A stretch of 36,853 nucleotides of DNA from Dehalococcoidia bacterium (GCA_020850615.1 JADZEI010000065.1:1-36853); one strand, 5' to 3'. Positions 23,301-31,877 are shown, counted from the first letter of the stretch. Translations and numbers: made by a program. The notes: generated from the letters alone by a model not told the origin.

Positions 23301-23980
23301 GGCGCGCCGGGGGCCGGCGGGAGGGGGCCGATCCTGACGACCTCTCGCAGGGCCTCGCGGAGGCTCGCGCCGCCATCGAGGAGCCACGACACCCGCACCC
23401 ACAGGCCGGACACGATGGCCGAGTGGTAGACGCCGTTCTCATCGGCGACCCGCCGCTCCAGGCGGCCTCCATCGCTCCGGGCGAAGAACTCGACCCGCTC
23501 GCTACCGGGGCGGGGGTCGACGACCCAGTACTCGGGGATGCCCGCCTGGTCGTACTCCTCGAGCTTCGTGACGCGGTCGCGGGCGGGGCTATCGGGCGAC
23601 ACGACTTCGATGACGAGGTCGGCGGGGCCTTCGAGGAGCCGGTCGGTGATGCGGGAGGCGTTGCCGGGCAGGACGTAGACGATGTCCGGTTCGCGGATGC
23701 GGCCGCCGGGGACGCAGCGCATCGCGGCGGGCCCGCTGAGGACGACGCCGCCGGCCCGGAATTCGGCGAGCGTCTCCAGGAGCGTCACCATGAACTGAAC
23801 GACGAGCTGATGCGGGGGCGTCACCATCGTGTACTTGTAGGCCCTCCCGTCGACCCACTCGGCGAAGCCGCCGTGGTCCCAGTCGAGGAACTCCTCGGCG
23901 GTCATCTCGTAGGCGGCTTCGTATTCGCCGACGTCAGGGTGGTACTTCGGGGCGGGGACTTCGACGGGCGTCCGTGGCAT
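23297..23980 (-). CDS. Uma2-family (DUF820) endonuclease-fold protein
   Basis: A 227-aa protein of the Uma2/DUF820 family, which has a PD-(D/E)XK restriction-endonuclease-like fold. Visible are YEMTAEEFLDWD, the REPDIVYVL strand (catalytic Asp), DLVIEVVSPDSPARDR (catalytic Glu), KLEEYDQAGIPEYWVVDP and the closing LWVRVSWLLDG. The family is numerous in Chloroflexota and Cyanobacteria; its role is unsettled. The ATG at 23980 has TATACT 6 nt upstream and no Shine-Dalgarno site, suggesting a leaderless mRNA. Confidence 0.88.
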   Translation of the reverse strand: MPRTPVEVPAPKYHPDVGEYEAAYEMTAEEFLDWDHGGFAEWVDGRAYKYTMVTPPHQLVVQFMVTLLETLAEFRAGGVVLSGPAAMRCVPGGRIREPDIVYVLPGNASRITDRLLEGPADLVIEVVSPDSPARDRVTKLEEYDQAGIPEYWVVDPRPGSERVEFFARSDGGRLERRVADENGVYHSAIVSGLWVRVSWLLDGGASLREALREVVRIGPLPPAPGAP

Positions 23981-24116
23981 GCCACAAGTATATGGCAGCG
24001 GCGGCGGGTTGCTTCCGTGGAACATGGGATGCCCGTAAGCTCGTTGAGTCAGTGTTCTTCGGCGGCGCGTGCCCGGTTCCCGGGCAAATCTATGCGACCG
24101 CATGTGGGAGGATCCC

Positions 24117-25001
24117 CTGGTTACCCCTGTCAGCATGAAGCAGCTCCTGGAGGCCGGCGTCCACTTCGGCCACCAGACCCGGCGCTGGAACCCGAAGATG
24201 CGGCAGTTCATCTTCACCGAGCGCAACGGCATCCACATCATCGACCTGCAGCAGACGGTCACCCGGCTCGACGACGCGATCAACTTCGTGCGCGATACGG
24301 TGGCGAGCGGCGGCGATGTGCTCATCATCGGGACCAAGAAGCAGGCGCGGGACACGGTCGAGACGGAATCGACGCGTGCCGGGCTGCCCTACGTGAACAA
24401 CCGCTGGCTTGGCGGCACGCTCACGAACTTCCGCACGATCCAGAGCCGGGTGCGCCACCTGCACACGCTCGAACAGAACGTGGCGCGGGGTGAGTACACC
24501 CGCCTGACGAAGAAGGAACAACTCGATATCAGCAACGAGATTGAGCGGCTGAACCGCTACTTCGGCGGCATCAAGAAGATGGAACGGCTGCCGTCGGCGG
24601 TGTTCATCATCGACACCGTGAAGGAAGGGATCGCAGTCAGCGAGTGCGACCGCCTGAGCATCCCGATCGTGTCGCTGGTGGACACGAACTGCGACCCGGA
24701 CCCGGTTTCGTACCCGATCCCGAGCAACGACGACGCGATCCGGGCGATCAAGCTGATCCTCGGCAAGATCGCGGATGCGGCGATCGAGGGCCGCGCCGCT
24801 CGCGAATCGGGCGCCGGCGCGGGTGTCCATGCGGACGACCTGGCGCGGGCGATGGAGGCCGAGGCAGGCGTGGCCGCGGGCTCGTTCACGGCGACGCCGG
24901 ACGAAACCCCTGAGGCGCCCTCGGGCGATACCTCCGTCACCGTCATCTCGACCGCCCAGCAGGCCACCGTGGCCGCTAGCGGCAACGCAGCGCAGGAGTA
25001 A
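24117..25001 (+). CDS. rpsB: 30S ribosomal protein S2
   Basis: S2 binds at the head-body junction of the small subunit. The sequence is unmistakable ([74 protein letters not shown]), with an Ala/Thr-rich C-terminal extension of about 60 residues. The start is debatable. GGAGG at 24107-24111 sits 5 nt before an in-frame CTG (24117), giving [18 protein letters not shown], the natural S2 N-terminus. The ATG at 24102 lies before that site and would need another signal; the ATG of MKQ at 24135 is too far from it. I favour CTG. Confidence 0.95.
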   Translation: MVTPVSMKQLLEAGVHFGHQTRRWNPKMRQFIFTERNGIHIIDLQQTVTRLDDAINFVRDTVASGGDVLIIGTKKQARDTVETESTRAGLPYVNNRWLGGTLTNFRTIQSRVRHLHTLEQNVARGEYTRLTKKEQLDISNEIERLNRYFGGIKKMERLPSAVFIIDTVKEGIAVSECDRLSIPIVSLVDTNCDPDPVSYPIPSNDDAIRAIKLILGKIADAAIEGRAARESGAGAGVHADDLARAMEAEAGVAAGSFTATPDETPEAPSGDTSVTVISTAQQATVAASGNAAQE

Positions 25002-25011
25002 AGACAGAGCC

Positions 25012-25515
25012 GTGGAAATCACGACTGCAATGGTCAAGGAGCTTCGCGAGAAGAGCGGAGCTGGCGTCATGGAGGCCAAGCGGGCCCTCGAAGAGGCCGA
25101 AGGCGACATGAAGAAGGCCGCGGAGATCATCCGCGAGCGGGGCATCGCCGCTGCCGCCAAGCGCGCCGACCGCGCCGCCAACCAGGGCGTGGTGGAAGCC
25201 TACATCCACGCCGGGGGCCGGATTGGCGTCCTGGTCGAGGTGAACTGCGAGACGGACTTCGTCGCGAACACTGCGGACTTCCGGCAGCTGGCGCGGGACA
25301 TCGCGATGCAGATCGCGGCGATGAACCCGGCCGTCGTGGCGCCGGAAGACCGCACGCCGGAGCATGAAGGCACGGACGCGGAGATCTGCCTGCTCGCGCA
25401 GCCGTTCATCCGCGATTCGAGCAAGACGATCGGCGAGCTCGTCCGGGACGTGGTGGCCAAGACCGGCGAGAACGTCCGCATCAGCCGTTTCGACCGGTAC
25501 GAGCTCGGCCGCTAG
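25012..25515 (+). CDS. tsf: Elongation factor Ts (short form)
   Basis: EF-Ts recycles EF-Tu by nucleotide exchange. The 167-aa protein has the N-terminal UBA-like domain ([30 protein letters not shown]) and the key TDFVAN motif ([16 protein letters not shown]). It ends with a short C-terminal module and lacks the long second core subdomain of the E. coli protein, as in Thermus- and cyanobacteria-type short EF-Ts. The start is a GTG at 25012, 10 bp after rpsB. The order rpsB-tsf-pyrH-frr is classical. Confidence 0.95.
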   Translation: MEITTAMVKELREKSGAGVMEAKRALEEAEGDMKKAAEIIRERGIAAAAKRADRAANQGVVEAYIHAGGRIGVLVEVNCETDFVANTADFRQLARDIAMQIAAMNPAVVAPEDRTPEHEGTDAEICLLAQPFIRDSSKTIGELVRDVVAKTGENVRISRFDRYELGR

Positions 25516-25541
25516 GGCCGGGCACTGGGAGGGGTAGCATC

Positions 25542-26288
25542 GTGACCGGTCGATACCGGCGTGCCCTGGTGAAGCTGAGCGGCGAAGCGCTCATGGGCAC
25601 GCGGCCGTTCGGGATCGATGCTGCCACCGTGAACCTTATCGCCGGGCAGATCGCGCGGGCGGTGAGCGATGATATCGAAGTCGGGGTTGTCGTGGGCGGC
25701 GGCAACTTCTGGCGCGGCGCCCAGGTGGCGGAGACGGGCATGGACCGCGCCACCGCGGACTACGCGGGCATGCTCGCCACGGTGATGAACGGCCTGGCGC
25801 TGCAGGATGCGCTCGAGAAGCTCGGGATCGTGGTTCGGACGCAGACGGCGCTGGCGATGTCGTCCGTCGCGGAGCCGTACATCCGGCGGCGGGCGATCCG
25901 GCACCTCGAAAAGAAGCGCGTCGTCATCTTCGCGGCCGGGACCGGCAACCCCTACATGACGACGGATACGGCAGCGGCGCTGCGGGCGATCGAAGTGGAT
26001 TGCGAAGTGCTGCTGATGGCGAAGAACGGCGTCGACGGCGTGTACGACGCGGATCCGGCGAAGGACCCGAACGCCACGAAGTTCGAACACCTGACCTATC
26101 TCGATGCGTTGCAGCGGCGGCTGCAGGTGATGGACAGCACCGCGCTCAGCCTCTGCATGGAGAACCACCTGCCGATCGTCGTGTTCGATGTGCTCGCGCC
26201 GGACGGGATCCTTCGCGCGCTGCGGGGCGAGCGCATCGGGAGCGTGGTTTCGGCGGATGCGGCGGCCGCGCCGATCCGGACGCTGTAG
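25542..26288 (+). CDS. pyrH: UMP kinase PyrH
   Basis: PyrH converts UMP to UDP with ATP and is an amino-acid-kinase-fold hexamer. The 248-aa protein shows [62 protein letters not shown] and the [16 protein letters not shown] segment. The GTG start at 25542 has GGGAGGGG about 7 nt upstream. It belongs to the translation/cell-envelope operon. Confidence 0.96.
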   Translation: MTGRYRRALVKLSGEALMGTRPFGIDAATVNLIAGQIARAVSDDIEVGVVVGGGNFWRGAQVAETGMDRATADYAGMLATVMNGLALQDALEKLGIVVRTQTALAMSSVAEPYIRRRAIRHLEKKRVVIFAAGTGNPYMTTDTAAALRAIEVDCEVLLMAKNGVDGVYDADPAKDPNATKFEHLTYLDALQRRLQVMDSTALSLCMENHLPIVVFDVLAPDGILRALRGERIGSVVSADAAAAPIRTL

Positions 26289-26309
26289 ACTTTCCAGGAG
26301 GGACCACCC

Positions 26310-26876
26310 ATGGCAGACGACCCCGAAGAGATCCTGTTGGGCGCCGACGAGAAGATGGACGGCGCAGTCCAGGCCCTCCGCCGCGAGCTCAACGGCGTGC
26401 GCACCGGGCGCGCGCACCCGAGCCTGATCGAGACGCTGAACGTGGACTACTACGGCGCACCGACGCCGCTCAAGAACCTGGGCACGATCAATGCGCCGGA
26501 AGCCCGGCTGCTGACGATCCAGGTGTGGGACCGGTCGGCGGTGAACCCGATCGCGAAGGCGATCCAGGCTTCGGAGCTGGGGCTGAACCCGGCGATCGAC
26601 GGCCAGACCATCCGCCTGCCGATCCCGCCGCTCACGGAGCAGCGCCGCAAGGACATGGTGAAGCAGGTGCACACGAAAACGGAGGACGCGCGCGTCGCGG
26701 TCCGGAACGTCCGGCGGCACGCGCACGACGAACTGCGGAAGCTCGAAAAGGACGGCGGGATGTCCCAGGACGAGCTGAAGCGGCACGAGGAAGAGCTCCA
26801 GAAGATCACGGACCGACACATCGTCGTGGTGGATGGCGAAGGGAAGAAGAAGGAGGCCGACCTCCTTGAGGTCTAG
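26310..26876 (+). CDS. frr: Ribosome recycling factor
   Basis: The 188-aa protein splits post-termination ribosomes together with EF-G. Family landmarks are ELNGVRTGRAHPSLIETL, VDYYGAPTPL, GTINAPEARLLTIQVWD, LPIPPLTEQRRKDMVK and the long three-helix bundle. The ATG at 26310 follows AGGAGGG. Its 3' end overlaps the uppS start by 11 bp. Confidence 0.96.
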   Translation: MADDPEEILLGADEKMDGAVQALRRELNGVRTGRAHPSLIETLNVDYYGAPTPLKNLGTINAPEARLLTIQVWDRSAVNPIAKAIQASELGLNPAIDGQTIRLPIPPLTEQRRKDMVKQVHTKTEDARVAVRNVRRHAHDELRKLEKDGGMSQDELKRHEEELQKITDRHIVVVDGEGKKKEADLLEV

Positions 26877-27669
26877 GCAATCCGAGACCGCGGCTGCGTC
26901 CGCTGATCCCCCGGAGCCTGAAGGCCTCGGCGACCTCATTTCGCCGATCTCGGAGACGCGCGTGCCGCGGCACGTGGCGGTGATCATGGATGGCAACGGC
27001 CGCTGGGCCAGCCAGCGCGGCCTGCGCCGCGCGGCCGGGCACCGGGCCGGTGTCGAGAACATCCGGCGGGTGGTCGAGCGGTTCGCCGACCACGGCGTGC
27101 AACACCTGACCGTCTACGCGTTCAGCACGGAGAACTGGAAGCGCCCGCAACGGGAAGTGCGGGCGCTCATCCGGCTGCTGCGCTACTTCATCAAGCGGGA
27201 GCTGGAGAACCTGCACCGCAACGGCATCCGCCTGCAGTTGCTCGGGCACATCGAGACGCTGCCGGAGTGGCTCCAGCAGCAGGTGCTCGACGCGGTCGAG
27301 CTGACGCGGGAGAACGGGCGGATGGTGCTGAACATCTGCTTCAGCTACGGCGGGCGCGACGACATCGTGATGGCGGTGCGCGAGATCGTCGAGGCGGGCG
27401 TAGCGGCGGCGGACGTGACCGAGGAGCTGGTGGCGGAGCACCTGGCGACGCGCGGCCAGCCGGACCCGGACCTGGTCATCCGCACGGCGGGCGAGCAGCG
27501 AATCTCGAACTTCCTGCTGTGGCAGTCGGCGTACGCGGAGCTGTACTTCACGGACACCTTCTGGCCGGACTTCGGGCGGGAGGACATCGACATGGCGCTG
27601 GCGGAATACGGCCGGCGGAAGCGGAAGTTCGGCGGTCTCCTCCCCGAGGACATCCAGGCGCTGCACTGA
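26866..27669 (+). CDS. uppS: Undecaprenyl (polyprenyl) diphosphate synthase UppS
   Basis: This cis-prenyltransferase makes the lipid carrier for peptidoglycan. The protein of about 267 aa has MDGNGRWA with the catalytic Asp, GHRAGVENIRRVV, YAFSTENWKRP, ICFSYGGRDDIV and IRTAGEQRISNFLLWQSAYAELYF. I choose the TTG at 26866, which has AGGAGG at 26851-26856 and lies inside frr, giving a non-conserved N-terminal stretch of about 30 residues. The stop overlaps the cdsA start by one base. Confidence 0.94.
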   Translation: MRSRQSETAAASADPPEPEGLGDLISPISETRVPRHVAVIMDGNGRWASQRGLRRAAGHRAGVENIRRVVERFADHGVQHLTVYAFSTENWKRPQREVRALIRLLRYFIKRELENLHRNGIRLQLLGHIETLPEWLQQQVLDAVELTRENGRMVLNICFSYGGRDDIVMAVREIVEAGVAAADVTEELVAEHLATRGQPDPDLVIRTAGEQRISNFLLWQSAYAELYFTDTFWPDFGREDIDMALAEYGRRKRKFGGLLPEDIQALH

Positions 27670-28547
27670 TGGAGCAGGATGCGGGCCTCCCGGACCCGCG
27701 CCTCGCCGCGGCCCCGCCGCCGGCGACGAAGCCCGCGCGCTTTTCGAACCTGCAGCTCCGGCTGATGACGGCCTCGATCGGGCTGCCCCTGCTCGTGGCC
27801 GTGATCTGGGTCGGGGGGTGGCCCTTCGCCGTGGTGGCGGCGGCGATCGCGCTGCTGGCGGCGGCCGAGTTCACGCACGGCTGGCTCCTGCCCACGCTGC
27901 CGATCCGGTATGTGTTCGCGCAGGCACCGCTCTTCGGCGCATCGGGCCTGATGACGCTCGGGGCGCACGGCGACGAGCGGTACATCCTCGCCGGGCTGCT
28001 GCTGGCGGCGCTGGCGGCCGGCGCGGGCTACGCGCCGTCGAACATCTTCGGGCCGCGGAAACCGTGGCGCGTGCAGGCGTGGTCGCTGCTCTACGTGGGC
28101 GTGCCGATGGCGATGATCGTGCTCACCCGAGACGTGGAGCAGGGGCGGAAGTGGGTATTCCTGGGCATCCTCGCGACGTTTGCGGTGGACACGGGCGCGT
28201 ACGCGACCGGGCGGCTCTTCGGGCGCCACCTGCTCGCGCCGAAGGTGAGCCCCAAAAAGACGTGGGAGGGCGCGATTGGTGGTTATGTCGCGGGCGTGGC
28301 GGCGGCGTTCGCGCTGAACGCGCTGTTCGACACGGGTGTGCCGGCGAGCACGCTGGCGCACTTCGCGCTGGTGTTCCCGGTGCTCTCGCAGCTGGGCGAC
28401 CTGTTCGAGAGCTGGATGAAGCGGCGGATGGGGATCAAGGACTCGTCGGGGCTGCTGCCGGGGCACGGCGGGTTCCTCGACCGGCTGGATTCGGTGGTGG
28501 TGGTGCTGCCGTTCCTCTACCTGTTCCTGCAGGTGCGCGTGCTGTAG
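27669..28547 (+). CDS. cdsA: Phosphatidate cytidylyltransferase CdsA
   Basis: CdsA makes CDP-diacylglycerol from phosphatidate and CTP for phospholipid synthesis. The 292-aa membrane protein has about seven or eight hydrophobic segments and the signature near the C-terminus (KDSSGLLPGHGGFLDRLDSVV), along with VDTGAYATGRLFGRH and VSPKKTWEGAIGG. The start ATG overlaps the uppS stop (TGATG). The N-terminal 30 residues are Pro/Ala-rich and not conserved. Confidence 0.95.
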   Translation: MEQDAGLPDPRLAAAPPPATKPARFSNLQLRLMTASIGLPLLVAVIWVGGWPFAVVAAAIALLAAAEFTHGWLLPTLPIRYVFAQAPLFGASGLMTLGAHGDERYILAGLLLAALAAGAGYAPSNIFGPRKPWRVQAWSLLYVGVPMAMIVLTRDVEQGRKWVFLGILATFAVDTGAYATGRLFGRHLLAPKVSPKKTWEGAIGGYVAGVAAAFALNALFDTGVPASTLAHFALVFPVLSQLGDLFESWMKRRMGIKDSSGLLPGHGGFLDRLDSVVVVLPFLYLFLQVRVL

Positions 28548-28573
28548 GTTTGCGGACGGATTGGGAGGGCGGC

Positions 28574-28900
28574 ATGGACACCACGACGGCGTTCAGCCCG
28601 GGACAGCTCGTCCTGGTGGTGGTATGGAACGCGGTGTTCGCGGTGCCGCTGGTGGTCTTCGCAGCACGGCTCTACCGGCGGCGGGCAGCTGGTGCGCTCC
28701 TGATCCTCGCCTGCTATGCGGGGCTTCTGCTGGTGCTGCCGGGTTTCTTCGCCGCGTGGGTGGACTATGACGACGGCAGCGAAGCGATCTTCGAGCTCGT
28801 GGCCCTGTACTTCGCCGCGTGGCTCGTGGTGGCGCTCGCGGGAGGGCTGTTGCTGCTCCCGCTGGCATGGGCACTGCGGAGGGGGCGGGCGGGCACCTGA
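28574..28900 (+). CDS. Small membrane protein, unknown function
   Basis: A 108-aa protein with three hydrophobic segments (about 13-31, 38-58 and 72-100) and an acidic loop (DYDDGSE) between the second and third. The ATG at 28574 has a GGGAGGG site. It lies 26 bp after cdsA in the same direction and may be its last co-transcribed gene. I recognise no family. Confidence 0.7.
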   Translation: MDTTTAFSPGQLVLVVVWNAVFAVPLVVFAARLYRRRAAGALLILACYAGLLLVLPGFFAAWVDYDDGSEAIFELVALYFAAWLVVALAGGLLLLPLAWALRRGRAGT

Positions 28901-28951
28901 TCGGTGCGAACTGGCCCTGTGCGCGCACCCGCGGCGAGCTACGCTGGGTGC

Positions 28952-29158
28952 ATGGAAACGTTTCTCTGGGGCATCTGGAACGGGGTCACGGCCTGGCCGC
29001 TGCTCGTGCTGCACGTCTTCGACGTATGGGAGCGGTACCCGGTGTACAACGTCGGGCGGGACGGCGGGTGGTACCAGTTCGGGTTCCTGCTGGGGGCGGG
29101 GTCGCCGTTCCTGGGGCTGTTCGGGCGGCGGGGCAACGGGGGCGGCAGGGAGCGGTGA
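28952..29158 (+). CDS. Small conserved-looking membrane protein, unknown function
   Basis: A 68-aa protein with a hydrophobic N-terminal segment (FLWGIWNGVTAWPLLVLHVF), a Tyr/Asn-rich middle (ERYPVYNVGRDGGWYQFGFLLG) and a Gly/Arg tail. The GxWxG...YxVxNxG...WYxFGFLLG pattern is, as far as I recall, shared by short uncharacterised bacterial proteins. TACGCT at 28940-28945 lies 6 nt before the ATG and no Shine-Dalgarno site is seen, suggesting a leaderless transcript. Confidence 0.72.
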   Translation: METFLWGIWNGVTAWPLLVLHVFDVWERYPVYNVGRDGGWYQFGFLLGAGSPFLGLFGRRGNGGGRER

Positions 29159-29195
29159 GGATGGTGACGCGCCCGCCTGAGGTATGCTGTCGCGC

Positions 29196-30329
29196 ATGAC
29201 GGGGCGTTTGGACCGCGTGCGTGCTGCTATCGGCGAGGAGGGGCTCGATGCGCTCCTCGTGTCGGCGGCGGTGGAGGACATGTTCGGGCGGAACGCGGTC
29301 AACCGGCAGTGGCTCACGGGGTTCACCGGGTCGGTCGGGTATGCGGTCGTGACGCGGGAGCGGGCGCTGATCGCGCTGGATTCGCGCTACTGGGTGCAGG
29401 GCGAGGCGGAATGCGTGCCGCGCGGCTTCGAGGTGTGGAAGCGCGAGGGCAAGTGGGACGACTGGGTGCCCGGGCTGCTGCGGGAAGCGGAGCTCACCGG
29501 CGCGAAGATCGGCGTTTCGCGGGCCGACATGAACCTCGGGGAGTACCTGCGGTTCCAGGAGTCGGCGGGGAAGCTGCCGTGGGCGCTGCGCCCGCAGTGG
29601 GGCCCGGCCGGCAAGGTCATCGAGAAGCTGCGGACGAAGAAGGACGCGGACGAGCTGGCGGCGCTCCAGCGCGCCATCGACATCGCGGATGCGGCGTTCG
29701 AGCGGGCGGCGGCGGAGTTCGTAGCCGGCACGACGGAGCGGCAACTCGCGGCGCGCATCCGGGAGCTGGTGAAGGAGCTCGGCGCGGAGGACATCTCGTT
29801 CGACACGATCGTGGCGGCCGGCCCGAACGGCGCGATGCCGCACGCGAACCCGAGCGACATGGCCATCCCCGAGGGCGCACCGATCGTGGTCGACATGGGC
29901 GCGCAGTTCGAGGGCTACTGCAGTGACCTCACGCGCACGTTCGTCGCGGGGACTCCGGACGCGCAGTTCCGGGCCGTGTACGAGGTGGTGTTCGAAGCGC
30001 AGCAGCGGGCGATCGAGAAGGTGGAGCCGGGCATGACGAGCGTGCAGGCGCACGAGCTGGCGCACGGCGTGATCCGCGCGGCCGGGTTCGGCGAGCAGTT
30101 CGGACACGGGCTGGGGCACGGCGTCGGGCTCGAAGTGCATGAAGATCCATATCTCGGGCCGACTGGCGAGGATGTGCTTGAAGAGGGGATGGTGTTTACC
30201 ATCGAACCGGGCATCTATCTGCCGGGTGAGTTCGGGGTCCGCATCGAAGACGTCGTGGTGCTCGAAAACGGCAAGGCCCGCGTGCTCAGCCACGCACCCA
30301 AACTGACCCCCGCGGGAGCAATTACATGA
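29196..30329 (+). CDS. M24-family metallopeptidase (Xaa-Pro aminopeptidase type)
   Basis: A 377-aa two-domain peptidase. The N-terminal creatinase-like domain (about 1-130) contains YWVQGEAE. The C-terminal pita-bread domain has the five metal ligands: Asp in VVDMGAQFEGY, Asp in CSDLTRTF, His in GHGLGHGVGLEVHE, Glu in TIEPGIYL and Glu in RIEDVVVL. It likely removes N-terminal residues preceding proline. The ATG at 29196 lies 7 nt after TATGCT (29183-29188), fitting leaderless expression. An ATG at 29184 would leave no room. The end overlaps efp by 4 bp; a pepQ-efp pairing is common in bacteria. Confidence 0.93.
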   Translation: MTGRLDRVRAAIGEEGLDALLVSAAVEDMFGRNAVNRQWLTGFTGSVGYAVVTRERALIALDSRYWVQGEAECVPRGFEVWKREGKWDDWVPGLLREAELTGAKIGVSRADMNLGEYLRFQESAGKLPWALRPQWGPAGKVIEKLRTKKDADELAALQRAIDIADAAFERAAAEFVAGTTERQLAARIRELVKELGAEDISFDTIVAAGPNGAMPHANPSDMAIPEGAPIVVDMGAQFEGYCSDLTRTFVAGTPDAQFRAVYEVVFEAQQRAIEKVEPGMTSVQAHELAHGVIRAAGFGEQFGHGLGHGVGLEVHEDPYLGPTGEDVLEEGMVFTIEPGIYLPGEFGVRIEDVVVLENGKARVLSHAPKLTPAGAIT

Positions 30330-30886
30330 TCTCAACTGGCGATCTGAAGAAGGGCGCGACGATCGAGCTGGACGGGAAGCTGATGTCCATCCTCGACTAC
30401 TCGCACATCAAGATGGGCCGGGGCTCGGCGCAGGTCCGGATCAAGTTCCGGGACGTGCGGTCGGGCTCCATCACTGAGCAGACGTTCCAGGCGGGCACGA
30501 AGTGGCCGCGGGCGCGGGTGGAACGCCGCGAGATGCAGTACCTGTACAACGACGGCGAGTTCTACTACTTCATGAACACCGAGAGCTTCGAACAGATCCC
30601 GGTGACGGCGGACAAGATGGGCGACGCCAACCGCTACCTGAAGGAGAACGACAACTGCCAGCTCGTCCTCTACGGGGAGGAAGTGATCGGCATCGAGCTG
30701 CCGCTGACGGTGGAGCTGACGGTCACGGACACGGACCCGGGGTTCAAGGGCGACACGGCGACGGGCGGCACGAAGCCGGCGACGATGGAGACGGGCCTGG
30801 TGGTCAACGTGCCGCTGTTCGTGGAGCCGGGCACGCGGATCAAGGTGAACACGGACAGCGGGAGCTACATCGAGCGGGTTAGCTAG
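30326..30886 (+). CDS. efp: Elongation factor P
   Basis: EF-P relieves stalling at polyproline. The 186-aa, three-domain protein is complete (MISTGDLKKGATIELDGKL, TFQAGTKWPRARVERREMQYLYNDGEFYYFMN, SGSYIERVS). The functional tip reads KMGRGSA, with Arg32 where Lys or rhamnosylated Arg sits in other bacteria, and Met instead of the usual Pro at position 30. No earP, epmA or ymfI-like gene is in the window, so modification is unknown. The ATG overlaps the peptidase stop. Confidence 0.96.
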   Translation: MISTGDLKKGATIELDGKLMSILDYSHIKMGRGSAQVRIKFRDVRSGSITEQTFQAGTKWPRARVERREMQYLYNDGEFYYFMNTESFEQIPVTADKMGDANRYLKENDNCQLVLYGEEVIGIELPLTVELTVTDTDPGFKGDTATGGTKPATMETGLVVNVPLFVEPGTRIKVNTDSGSYIERVS

Positions 30887-30889
30887 GCT

Positions 30890-30917
30890 GTCGGCCGTCG
30901 GCTTTCGGCCGTCGGCT
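30890..30917. repeat. Heptanucleotide repeat, GTCGGCY (4 units)
   Basis: Units GTCGGCC, GTCGGCT, TTCGGCC, GTCGGCT lie between the efp stop and its terminator. It is another period-7 tract with its own unit. Confidence 0.75.
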
Positions 30918-30934
30918 CGTTGGTTCGAAGGTGA

Positions 30935-30968
30935 GAAGGGGCACTCGTTTAGGGTGCCCCTTCGTTTT
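30935..30968 (+). terminator. Intrinsic terminator after efp
   Basis: Perfect 10-bp arms GAAGGGGCAC (30935-30944) and GTGCCCCTTC (30954-30963), then GTTTT. It is the best terminator in the window and closes the translation operon. It lies tail-to-tail with the next minus-strand gene and may serve both. Confidence 0.9.
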
Positions 30969-30978
30969 GCGTGCGCGC

Positions 30979-31641
30979 TCAGGCCAGGGCGGGGAGCCAG
31001 GGGTGGGCGGGGGTGGCGGTGGCGATTGCGGTGTGGAGCCAGGCGCGGCGGTCCGGCGGGATGTGCGGGAGGAGCGCGTCGAAGTCGGCGCGGTCGTGGG
31101 GACGGGGGTAGTCGGGGAGGCCGTGGTAGGCGGTGGCCTTGTAGAAGAGCAGCACCTCGGGTGTAGCGACCGGGATGCCGGGGGCGAGCTCGCACACGGC
31201 TTCGGGCCAGGGGAGGGCGACGCGCGGGCCCTCGCGCAGGAGCCAGGTGGCACCTTCACGGGTGTTCAGGACGATGTCGAAGTCGAGGCCGTCGCGGGCG
31301 TTGGTGTGGGGCGGGGTGACCCAGCTGGCGAGGAGCGCGCGGTTCTCCTCGCCGGGCGGGCGGGCGTGGATGTGGGCGGGGAGGACGAGCTCGCGGCCGT
31401 CCCAGGGCTCGCGGCTTTCGGGCGTCACGGCGTCGTGCGGGACCATGTGCCAGTCGCGGAGGTGGGCGAAGAGCGCGAGCTGGTCGCCGGCGAAGATGGT
31501 GATGTCGACGTCGAGGTGGTCGCGTGACTGGCGGCCGAGCCAGGCATCGATGGCCCAGCCGCCGCAGATGGCCCACGGCGCGGGATAGGCGGACATGAAC
31601 GCGGCCGCGCGGGCCACGGTCGGGTGCAGGTGGTGAGACAA
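30979..31641 (-). CDS. Nucleotidyltransferase-fold protein (aminoglycoside adenylyltransferase-like)
   Basis: A 220-aa protein with the opening ICGGWAIDAWLGRQSRDHLDVDITIF, typical of the ANT(2'')-like/AadB-related nucleotidyltransferase superfamily: a G-G-W motif followed by a paired Asp (DVD). A later LDFDIVLN supplies the third acidic residue, and a VATPEVLLFYKATAYHGL stretch is also seen in that group. Such proteins transfer nucleotides to small molecules or act as toxin-like or house-cleaning enzymes; substrate cannot be told. A TTGACG-N16-TATGCT promoter lies about 210 bp upstream. Confidence 0.78.
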   Translation of the reverse strand: MSHHLHPTVARAAAFMSAYPAPWAICGGWAIDAWLGRQSRDHLDVDITIFAGDQLALFAHLRDWHMVPHDAVTPESREPWDGRELVLPAHIHARPPGEENRALLASWVTPPHTNARDGLDFDIVLNTREGATWLLREGPRVALPWPEAVCELAPGIPVATPEVLLFYKATAYHGLPDYPRPHDRADFDALLPHIPPDRRAWLHTAIATATPAHPWLPALA

Positions 31642-31849
31642 GGGTTTGTGGTACTCCGTGTGAACGGCGCGCGCAGGGCGCGGCGCGGCGAATCGGTGGG
31701 GATTCGCGGACCCGGATACCGGCGGACGTGCCTGCGCCGAGAGGCGGTCAGGCGTGCGCGAAACCGGGTGCCGGGGTCACGCGAGTGGGAGCGGTTCGTG
31801 CCATCTGGGTGCCTCCGGTGGTGGGTGACGCGGTAGTCGCGACTGGCGC

Positions 31850-31877
31850 AGCATATCCCGGCGCGGGCGCGCGTCAA
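31850..31877 (-). promoter_or_regulatory. Candidate sigma-70-type promoter with long leader
   Basis: On the minus strand, TTGACG (31872-31877), 16-bp spacer, TATGCT (31850-31855). It points at the nucleotidyltransferase-fold gene whose start is at 31641, implying a leader of about 200 nt. I see no known riboswitch in the leader (31642-31845), and nothing else in this gap. Confidence 0.5.

Noticed and set aside
24001-24101. S2 autoregulatory leader
   Set aside because: A GCCCGG-TTC-CCGGGC hairpin exists at 24071-24085, but it is short and I could not match it to a known r-protein leader motif.
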